DNA of 52,880 nucleotides from the NCBI RefSeq assembly GCF_013870525.1, contig NZ_JACBXD010000055.1:1-52880 (forward strand). The letters run 5' to 3'. The stretch comes from Amycolatopsis pittospori (lineage in GTDB: Bacteria > Actinomycetota > Actinomycetes > Mycobacteriales > Pseudonocardiaceae). This document shows positions 1-6,323 of the stretch, piece by piece (positions within the stretch are counted from its first letter, which is position 1; every line of letters starts with the position of its first letter). The notes below the pieces were generated by a model. The model was not told where the DNA came from. It worked only from the letters and a program-made list of their open reading frames with translations, and made no database searches. Position numbers and translations under genes: made by a program.

Positions 1-284
1 GGCTTGAGGTCCCCCGGGTAGAGGAACTCGGGAGCCGGTTTGGCCTCGTCCCGGGTCAATGGCCGGGGCCGGATCCCGCCGCCGGGCTGACCGAGGCGGA
101 ACGCATGGTGGCGGCTCTCGCCGCGCGAGGCCACACCAACCGTCAGATCGCGGATACCCTGGTGATCACGATCAGCACCGTCGAACAGCACCTGACCAGG
201 ATCTACCGCAAGCTCCGCGTCCAGCGGCGTGCGGAGCTGAAACCGTTGCTGTGGGCCGAACCCGCCTTGGCCGACGAACGATGA
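1..284 (+). CDS. LuxR-type HTH regulator, C-terminal part
   Basis: The 3' end of a gene that begins before the window; the reading frame is open from base 3 and stops with TGA at 282-284. The last 60 or so residues form a LuxR/GerE helix-turn-helix: an LTEAER entry, then GHTNRQIADTL as the recognition region, STVEQHLTRIYRKL as the second helix pair, and a short tail ending in ADER. Such domains close response regulators and the large ATP-binding LuxR regulators of actinomycetes. The N-terminal part is missing, so the sensor type cannot be named. It runs convergently toward the StrR-like gene, 10 bases away. Confidence 0.85.
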   Translation, partial: LEVPRVEELGSRFGLVPGQWPGPDPAAGLTEAERMVAALAARGHTNRQIADTLVITISTVEQHLTRIYRKLRVQRRAELKPLLWAEPALADER

Positions 285-294
285 GCGCCCGCGG

Positions 295-1227
295 TCAGCC
301 GGCGGCGGGGACCTGGTCCTCCACCTTGGCGGCGAACTCCTTCCAGCGTTCGGCGCAGTCGCGGGCCAGCCCGGCGACGATCCGGCTGACATGTGGCGGG
401 ACGTGCCCGATGATCGTTTCCCAGTCCTCCGGCCGGATCGTGTGGAGGTTCAGCAGCGTGAGCAGGCTCCGTCCGGTTTCGTTGAACCGCAGCGCCGGAT
501 CGGCCTTCAACCGCTCCACCACGGCGGCGTGGTCCTCGATCCCGGTGGCGGGACGTGGCTGCGGCCGTCCGCCGGTGCGCTGTCGCGGGATCGGGTCCTC
601 GCCCCGGTTCAACCGGTTGCGGACGTCGCGCGCGGTCTCCGGCGAGATCCCCGCCAGTTGCGCGATCCGGCGCAGCGAAAGACCCGGGTTCTCGGTGATC
701 AGCGCGCTCGCCGCACGTCTTCCCTCGGTGCCGTCGACCGGATGGAGCCGCCCGTCCTGCCCGATCCTCGCCCGTGCCGGGCTCCCCGGGGTCCGTTTGC
801 GGATCTCCGCGACGGTGCCGGCCGCGATTCCGGTCGCCGACGCGACCATCCGGTCCGACCACAGCGGATGCGAAACGACAACGCGTTCCGCCGCGCGTTT
901 CCGATCCGAAAGCGACAACGGCAGCCCGTGCGCGATATTCGCCTTGACGCCGAGCACGAACGCGTCCGCCTCGGAGCCGTCGAAGAATCGGACGGCGATC
1001 GTCCGTTGCCCGCGCAACCGCGCCACCCGCACCCGGTGCGCGCCGTCGATGACCCGGCGGGTCGTCCGGTGCACGAGAATGGGCGGCAGTTCCTCCCTCG
1101 CGCCGGCCAGCACTTCGATGTGTTCTTCGCTTTCTCCCCCCGATCTCGGTGATTCTCCCGCCGACAGTGTGTCGATTTCGACACGCACCACCGGTTCCCC
1201 CGTCACCCGTCTTCGTTCGAGATCCAC
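295..1227 (-). CDS. StrR/Bbr-like ParB-fold transcriptional regulator
   Basis: A predicted DNA-binding activator of about 310 residues. I chose the GTG at 1227 because a GAGGGAG ribosome site lies just upstream and the length matches StrR and the glycopeptide regulators Bbr/Tei15*; the frame stays open to 1509, but that extension is low-complexity. The N-terminal half is ParB-like: a PPILVHR strand, RVIDGAHRVRVARLRG, RFFDGSEADAF and ANIAHGLPLSL. Two helix-turn-helix segments follow (SDRMVASATGIAAGTVAEIR, and SLRRIAQLAGISPETARDV). Known relatives switch on antibiotic clusters by binding long inverted repeats. No biosynthetic cluster is visible here, only the divergent glycosyltransferase, so its target is unknown. 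The family call is firm; the role is inferred. Confidence 0.82.
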   Translation of the reverse strand: MDLERRRVTGEPVVRVEIDTLSAGESPRSGGESEEHIEVLAGAREELPPILVHRTTRRVIDGAHRVRVARLRGQRTIAVRFFDGSEADAFVLGVKANIAHGLPLSLSDRKRAAERVVVSHPLWSDRMVASATGIAAGTVAEIRKRTPGSPARARIGQDGRLHPVDGTEGRRAASALITENPGLSLRRIAQLAGISPETARDVRNRLNRGEDPIPRQRTGGRPQPRPATGIEDHAAVVERLKADPALRFNETGRSLLTLLNLHTIRPEDWETIIGHVPPHVSRIVAGLARDCAERWKEFAAKVEDQVPAAG

Positions 1228-1418
1228 CCCGGACTCCCTCGCCCTCGCCCCGTGCCGAAAAGAGAACTCCCCTATTACGGAAAACGACGCTAACAACGGG
1301 GTTCCGGACGCCGGTACCCCTGCATCGCCCCTATTGGCCGCCCCGCGTCCCCATGTGACGGAACGAGGCTGAGCAGGCACGATAGGTTTCGCCGGAAAGG
1401 GACCTACGGCCCTTGCCG

Positions 1419-1449
1419 TCACCATTTCCGGCCGATCCGGAAGTAGTGA
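1419..1449. promoter_or_regulatory. Inverted repeat between StrR-like gene and glycosyltransferase
   Basis: Two 13-base arms, TCACCATTTCCGG and CCGGAAGTAGTGA, are separated by CCGAT and pair at 11 of 13 positions. The site lies 37 bases before the glycosyltransferase start and about 190 bases before the StrR-like start. StrR-family proteins bind long-armed inverted repeats, so this is a candidate operator. The assignment is inference from position and symmetry. Confidence 0.4.
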
Positions 1450-1486
1450 TTCCCCACGAAGAAAGCGATGCGGGTAAGTTACCGTC

Positions 1487-2230
1487 GTGCCCGTCCTGAG
1501 CGTGATCACCCCGGTCCACCCGCCGAGCCTGCCGTATCTGACCGAGGCTTACGAATCCCTGGCCGCGCAAGAACTCCCGGCGGGCTGGACGTGGGAATGG
1601 CTGGTACAGGAGGACGGCGAGACCGGCCTGCTCGACGGCGTCCTCCCCGCCGACGCCCGAGTGCTGCCGGGCTCGGGCCGCCGTGGCGGACCCGGCGTCG
1701 CACGGATGATGGCGATGTCCCGTGCCTCCGGGGAACTGATCAAGGCACTGGACGCCGACGACCTCCTCGCGCCGGGCGCGCTCGCGCGGGACATCGCGGC
1801 GCTCGCGGACCCCGCGATCGGCTGGACCACGTGCCGGGTCCTCGATCTCCTCCCGGACGGGACCACTCTCGGCTTCGCCGGCGACCCCGACGAGGGCCCC
1901 ATCGAACGCGGCGCGATCCTGCGGCACTGGCAACGGAACGATCACGTGTCCTCCGTGGTGGCCGGAACGTTGTGCATCCGCCGCGAACTGCTGCTGGACC
2001 TCGGCGGCTGGATGGCGCTGCCCGCGTCGGAGGACACCGGCCTGGTCCTCGCCGCGAACGCCTCCTCCGACGGCTACTTCCTGGCCACCTGCGGGATGTT
2101 CTACCGGAAGTGGCCCGGGCAGGTCACCCGATCGGCGGCGCACAACGACGACGCCGAACGGCTCGCACGGATGAGGCTGATCGGGGAACGCGCCGAGATC
2201 ATGCTGACGCGGACCGCGCGGGTGCGCTGA
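1487..2230 (+). CDS. Family 2 glycosyltransferase
   Basis: A 247-residue GT-A fold glycosyltransferase. It starts at GTG 1487 with the usual first strand (LSVITPVHPP), has a conserved central block, and carries a DADD metal/nucleotide-binding motif near residue 88 (LIKALDADDLLAPGAL). The C-terminal part ends in a short helical region with no membrane segment, so it is probably cytosolic or peripheral. Family 2 enzymes move a sugar from a nucleotide donor to a saccharide, lipid or peptide; the acceptor cannot be read from sequence. The ribosome site is weak. It is divergent from the StrR-like regulator and convergent with the TetR gene. Confidence 0.85.
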   Translation: MPVLSVITPVHPPSLPYLTEAYESLAAQELPAGWTWEWLVQEDGETGLLDGVLPADARVLPGSGRRGGPGVARMMAMSRASGELIKALDADDLLAPGALARDIAALADPAIGWTTCRVLDLLPDGTTLGFAGDPDEGPIERGAILRHWQRNDHVSSVVAGTLCIRRELLLDLGGWMALPASEDTGLVLAANASSDGYFLATCGMFYRKWPGQVTRSAAHNDDAERLARMRLIGERAEIMLTRTARVR

Positions 2231-2233
2231 CGC

Positions 2234-2848
2234 CTACAGTTCGATGTCGACGTCCGGTGACGCGGCCACGATGTCGAGCAGCGCCTTGGCGCACAGGTCG
2301 CGGGTCTGGTCCCTGCTCAGCCTGCGGTACTTGAGCCAGTCGAGGCAGACCGCGACGACGAAGGCCAGCCAGCCGCGGACGGTCACCCGCAGCGTCTCCG
2401 GCGGATCTCCGTCCGGGCAGAGGACATCGAGGATCCTGCGGCCCTGTTCGGCGAAGTTGTTGTCCAGGACGTCCCGGACGTCGTCGACCGCGATCGCCGT
2501 GCCCGCGTGCAGCGCCCGGTAGCCGTCCTCGTTCGCCTCGACGTAGCGGAGGTACGCGTCGAGACCAGCCATCAACTGCTCCGCGACCGGCAGCGTGGGA
2601 TCGGTCCTGGTCATGTCGAGCAGCCGCTCGCCCTCGGCCTTGATGACCTCGGTGACGAAGTCCCGTTTCGTCGGGAAGTAGTGGTACAGCAGCCCCCGGG
2701 ACACCTCCGCGATGTCCGCGACCTGCTCGATCCACACGTCGTCGTACGGCCGTTCCGCGAACAGGCGGGCACCGATCCGCAGCAGCTGTTCCCGCCGCTC
2801 GGCGGTGCTCAGCCTGCTGCGGGGCCTTCCGGTAGCACTCGGCGCCAT
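2234..2848 (-). CDS. TetR-family repressor next to P450
   Basis: A one-domain repressor of about 204 residues. The N-terminal TetR helix-turn-helix is clear (RIGARLFAERPYDDVWIEQV, then AEVSRGLLYHYFPTKRDFV), followed by an all-helical ligand domain. I prefer the ATG at 2848; a GTG at 2872 would add eight residues and put the start inside the 22-bp palindrome described separately. It is divergent from the CYP102-like P450, the same pairing seen for Bacillus fatty-acid hydroxylases and their TetR repressors. The likely role is to repress the P450 until a fatty acid or similar ligand binds. The ligand is inferred. Confidence 0.88.
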   Translation of the reverse strand: MAPSATGRPRSRLSTAERREQLLRIGARLFAERPYDDVWIEQVADIAEVSRGLLYHYFPTKRDFVTEVIKAEGERLLDMTRTDPTLPVAEQLMAGLDAYLRYVEANEDGYRALHAGTAIAVDDVRDVLDNNFAEQGRRILDVLCPDGDPPETLRVTVRGWLAFVVAVCLDWLKYRRLSRDQTRDLCAKALLDIVAASPDVDIEL

Positions 2849-2861
2849 CCGGTCATCGTAC

Positions 2862-2883
2862 TTACTTGACACGAGTTCAGTAA
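2862..2883. promoter_or_regulatory. 22-bp imperfect palindrome, probable TetR operator
   Basis: Arms TTACTTGACAC and GAGTTCAGTAA agree at 8 of 11 positions when one is reversed. The left arm contains TTGACA, a good -35 hexamer. The site lies 13 bases before the TetR ATG and about 55 before the P450 ATG, so one bound repressor could block both promoters. The palindrome is visible in the sequence; binding is inferred. Confidence 0.6.
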
Positions 2884-2938
2884 CGGGCCACCCTCGCTAT
2901 TGGATGCCGATTCAACAGCGCTCACCTGGAGGGGCCCG

Positions 2939-4351
2939 ATGGCCACCGCACTCCCCCACCCCCCGCGCCGGATCCCGCTGATCGGCGACGTACTCGGCGT
3001 ATCACCGAAGACCCCGGTACAGGACTCGATGCGGCACGCCGCCGAACTCGGCCCCCTCTTCGAGCGCAAGGTGTTCGGCCGCGGGATCGTCTTCGTCCAC
3101 GGCGCGGACATGGTCGCCGACCTCTCCGACGAGAAGCGCTTCGCGAAGCACGTCACGCCGGCGATCTCGAACCTGCGCCCACTCGGCGGCGACGGACTGT
3201 TCACCGCGCACAACGAGGAGCCGAACTGGCGCCGCGCGCACGAGATCCTCGCCCCCGCCTTCAGCCGCAACGCCATGCAGCGCTACCACCCGACGATGCT
3301 GGCGATCACCCGTGAACTGCTCGACGCGTGGGACCGCGGCGGCCGGGTCGACGTCACGGACGACATGACCAAACTGACCTTGGAGACCATCGGGCGGACC
3401 GGATTCGGCTACAGCTTCTCGTCGTTCGAGCGGACCGAGCCGCATCCGTTCGTCGCCGCGATGGTCCGGACGCTGCGGCACGCGCAGCGGACGGCGATCC
3501 AGCCACCGGTGATCGGCCCGCTCCTCAGCAGGAAGGCGAACCAGCGCAACGAAGCCGATCTCGCCTTCCTTCGCTCCGTCGTCGACGAGGTCGTCGAGGC
3601 CCGCCGCAACGACACGAGCACCGACGACCTGCTCGGGCTCATGCTGAACACCACGCAGCCGAGCACCGGCGAGGCGCTGGACGAGGTCAACATCCGGAAC
3701 CAGATCATCACCTTCCTCGTCGCCGGGCACGAGACGACGTCGGGCGCGCTGTCGTTCGCGCTGTATTACCTGGCGAGGAATCCGGACGTCCTCGCCCGCG
3801 CACAGTCCGAAGTGGACAAGGTCTGGGGTGAGAACCCGGATCCGTCCTACGAAGAGGTCGCCAAGCTCCGCTACGTCCGGCGCGTATTAGACGAGGCGCT
3901 GCGGCTCTGGCCGACGGCGCCCGCGTTCGCCCGCCAGGCGCAGGTGGACACCGTCGTCGGTGGCACCTACCCGATGAAGAAGGGACAGTGGGCGCTCGTC
4001 CTCATCCCGGCGCTGCACCGCGATCCCGTCTGGGGAGACGACCCCGAGTCGTTCGATCCCGACCGGTTCGCCCCGGACCGCAACCGCGCCCGGCCCGGCC
4101 ACGTCTACAAGCCGTTCGGCACCGGGGAACGGGCCTGTATCGGGCGGCAGTTCGCCCTGCACGAGGCGACGCTCGTGCTCGGCATGCTGCTGAGCCGCTA
4201 CGACCTGCGTGGCGACCCCGCCTACCGGCTGAAGGTGCAGGAACTGCTCACGCTGAAGCCGGAGGGCTTCCGGCTCGACGTCTCGCGCCGTGAGCGCACG
4301 ACGGCATCCGTGACCGGCGTCGCTCCAGAAGGAGTATCGGAAACCGCTTAG
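2939..4351 (+). CDS. CYP102-like cytochrome P450 heme domain
   Basis: A 470-residue soluble P450 starting at ATG 2939 behind a GGAGGGG ribosome site. It shows the I-helix AGHETTSGA (about residue 262), the K-helix EALRLWP, and the heme loop FGTGERACIG with the ligand Cys at residue 400. The sequence follows the heme domain of the Bacillus CYP102A fatty-acid hydroxylases closely. Those enzymes continue into a diflavin reductase; this protein stops after the heme domain with a short polar tail, and no reductase or ferredoxin gene is adjacent. It must therefore take electrons from elsewhere. Probable reaction: subterminal hydroxylation of fatty acids, inferred from the family. The TetR gene upstream is the likely regulator. 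Confidence 0.92.
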   Translation: MATALPHPPRRIPLIGDVLGVSPKTPVQDSMRHAAELGPLFERKVFGRGIVFVHGADMVADLSDEKRFAKHVTPAISNLRPLGGDGLFTAHNEEPNWRRAHEILAPAFSRNAMQRYHPTMLAITRELLDAWDRGGRVDVTDDMTKLTLETIGRTGFGYSFSSFERTEPHPFVAAMVRTLRHAQRTAIQPPVIGPLLSRKANQRNEADLAFLRSVVDEVVEARRNDTSTDDLLGLMLNTTQPSTGEALDEVNIRNQIITFLVAGHETTSGALSFALYYLARNPDVLARAQSEVDKVWGENPDPSYEEVAKLRYVRRVLDEALRLWPTAPAFARQAQVDTVVGGTYPMKKGQWALVLIPALHRDPVWGDDPESFDPDRFAPDRNRARPGHVYKPFGTGERACIGRQFALHEATLVLGMLLSRYDLRGDPAYRLKVQELLTLKPEGFRLDVSRRERTTASVTGVAPEGVSETA

Positions 4352-4450
4352 CCCACGCGGGGTTTGAGGAGTCCGCCGACCAGGGTGTCGAGAGTGGCGT
4401 GAGGTCGTGCCCTGGTAGTGATCCCTTTAGACTTTCCGCAAGGAGGTCTC

Positions 4451-4816
4451 ATGGCGCTCGAACCCACCTTCACGGCGGAAGTGTTCCAAAAGGCCGCTTC
4501 GCTGCCGGAAGTGCCGCCACGGCTGGCGCGTGCCGCCGACGCCGTTCGCGACGGCAAGTTCACCTGGGAAGACGTCGCTGCGGGAAGCTGCGAGCATCCG
4601 CTCGCGCTCGCGTTGTTCGCGCCCAAAGCCAAGGAGACCCTCTGGCCGACGCTCATCGCCGTCCAGACCGAACTCGCGTCCGGCGGCGAGCCCGAGCCGG
4701 CACCGCCGCCACGTCCACGACGAGCGGCCGTCTCGGACGACGATTTCAGCGAGATCACCTACCTCGAAGACCTCGCCGAACCGCCAGGTCACCCGAGCTG
4801 GCCGGGCAGGCCCTGA
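4451..4816 (+). CDS. Small acidic protein of unknown function
   Basis: A 121-residue protein with an excellent AGGAGG site seven bases ahead of the ATG. The N-terminal 80 residues look like a small helical domain (FTAEVFQKAASLPEVPPRLARA, then DGKFTWEDVAAGSCEHPLALALF). A proline-rich linker follows, then an acidic end (DDDFSEITYLEDLAEP). No signal peptide or membrane segment is present. I do not recognise a named family. The strong ribosome site and coding bias make it a real gene. It sits alone between the P450 and a convergent regulator, 7 bases from that gene's stop. Confidence 0.75.
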   Translation: MALEPTFTAEVFQKAASLPEVPPRLARAADAVRDGKFTWEDVAAGSCEHPLALALFAPKAKETLWPTLIAVQTELASGGEPEPAPPPRPRRAAVSDDDFSEITYLEDLAEPPGHPSWPGRP

Positions 4817-4823
4817 CCCGGCC

Positions 4824-5543
4824 TCACCTGGCCTGCCCCAGCTCCACACAGCACTCCGCCGCGCCGGGAGCGAGGACCGCTTCCACGTTCCCGGCGCGCA
4901 GGCCGGTCAGCAAACCGGCCAGGAAGGCGTGGTTGATCCGGCAGACCAGCTCCGGCGCCTCGGCGGCCAGCGGATGGAACGGGCAGTTCCGGAGCCGGAC
5001 GCAGGTCCCGGTCTCCCGGCTGGGCTCGAAGCCGTAGCGGCCGAGCATCCCTTCGGCGACGGTGAGCGCGCGTTCCACGCCGAGCCTCCCGGGCCGTGAC
5101 CTCGCCCGTTCCTCCGCTCCCGCGGCGACACCGCGCTCCCCCGCAACCCGCAGCACCGCGTCCCGCGCGGTCTCCCCGGTTCCTTCGGCGAGCACCGCTT
5201 CGGCGAGGATGCCGGCCAGGATCTCGTGTCGCCGCACGGGAAGCTGGACCTGGATGGCCTCGGCGACGGGTTCGTAGACCTTCGGTTTGCGCCCCACTCT
5301 CCGCACCGGGCCGGCGGCGAAACCGAATCTGAGCAAGCCTGCCGCCACCAGCTTGTCCAGGTGGAACGCCGCGAGCTTGCGGGAGATCCCCACCGCGGCC
5401 GCCGCCTCGTCCCGCGTCACCGGACGCCGCGCGCGCCGGGCATAGGCGTACATGCCGCGGCGGAGGTCGTCGTCGAGTGCCGCCACCGCGGCGATGGAAG
5501 GGGCGTCGAGGCCGTCCGGCTCGGACACTGTCACGTACGCCAC
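4824..5543 (-). CDS. SufR-like winged-helix regulator with C-terminal cysteines
   Basis: A 239-residue regulator starting at GTG 5543. The N-terminal third is an ArsR/SufR-type winged helix (VTRDEAAAAVGISRKLAAFH, LDKLVAAGLLRF), followed by RRVGRKPKVYEP as the wing. The C-terminal domain carries Cys181, Cys187 (in RNCPFHPLA), Cys201 and Cys231-232 near the end. This pattern recalls regulators of the SufR type, where C-terminal cysteines hold an iron-sulfur cluster that controls DNA binding. No suf genes are next to it; the divergent neighbour is folE. It could sense redox or iron state. Cluster binding is inferred from the cysteines only. Confidence 0.8.
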   Translation of the reverse strand: MAYVTVSEPDGLDAPSIAAVAALDDDLRRGMYAYARRARRPVTRDEAAAAVGISRKLAAFHLDKLVAAGLLRFGFAAGPVRRVGRKPKVYEPVAEAIQVQLPVRRHEILAGILAEAVLAEGTGETARDAVLRVAGERGVAAGAEERARSRPGRLGVERALTVAEGMLGRYGFEPSRETGTCVRLRNCPFHPLAAEAPELVCRINHAFLAGLLTGLRAGNVEAVLAPGAAECCVELGQAR

Positions 5544-5675
5544 GATATCGCCTATCCCAGCTGGCGGAACGTCCTGAACTGCGGATCTACCATGTACGCT
5601 GAACCGGCAGGCGGTAAAACGCCCAAGAATCTTAGTCCAATAGCTGTGGGGATCGCGTTCATCCTAGGAGGCCGT

Positions 5676-6272
5676 ATGTCCACTCCCGCCTTGCGCGTCG
5701 TCCCCGAAAGCGGGCCTGGGCCGGACCTCGAAGCCGCCGAAGCCGCGGCCGCGGATCTCCTCACCGCGCTGGGCATCTCGCTGGACTCCGAGAGCCTGCG
5801 CGGCACCCCGGGCCGGATGGCACGCGCGTACGCCGAGCTGTTCACCCCGCGCGCCTTCGACCTCACGACCTTCCCCAACGACGAGGGTTACGACGAACTC
5901 GTCCTCGCCAGGGGAATCCCGGTCCGGTCCGTCTGCGAACACCACCTGCTGCCGTTCGTCGGCGTGGCGCACGTCGGCTACCTGCCCGGCGAACGAATCC
6001 TCGGCCTGTCCAAGCTGGCCAGGATCGTCGAGCACTTCGCCTGCCGTCCGCAGGTTCAGGAGCGGCTCACGAAACAGGTCGCCGACTGGCTCGACGAGCA
6101 ACTCGAACCGCGCGGAGTCGGCGTGGTGATCGAGGCCGAGCACTCGTGCATGACCCTGCGCGGCGTCCAGGCGGCCGGTTCGAGCACCGTCACCTCCACC
6201 CTGCTCGGCACACTGCGCGAAGACGCCCGCTCGCGCCAGGAGTTCTTCGCCCTCACCGGCATCAACGGCTGA
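5676..6272 (+). CDS. folE: GTP cyclohydrolase I
   Basis: A 198-residue enzyme that converts GTP to 7,8-dihydroneopterin triphosphate, the first step of folate and pterin synthesis. The start is ATG 5676 behind TAGGAGG. Recognisable blocks are TPGRMARAYAEL, the zinc/active-site block SVCEHHLLPFVGVAHVGYLP, and IEAEHSCMTLRGVQ with the second zinc cysteine. Length is normal for the family. Actinomycetes usually keep folE in an ftsH-folE-folP cluster; here it stands alone beside a SufR-like regulator, so it may be a second copy or may serve a special pterin need. That last point is inference. Confidence 0.95.
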   Translation: MSTPALRVVPESGPGPDLEAAEAAAADLLTALGISLDSESLRGTPGRMARAYAELFTPRAFDLTTFPNDEGYDELVLARGIPVRSVCEHHLLPFVGVAHVGYLPGERILGLSKLARIVEHFACRPQVQERLTKQVADWLDEQLEPRGVGVVIEAEHSCMTLRGVQAAGSSTVTSTLLGTLREDARSRQEFFALTGING

Positions 6273-6323
6273 CGCCGGCCCACTAGACTGTCCCTTCCGT
6301 TCGTCCTTGGGGAGGGAACACGG

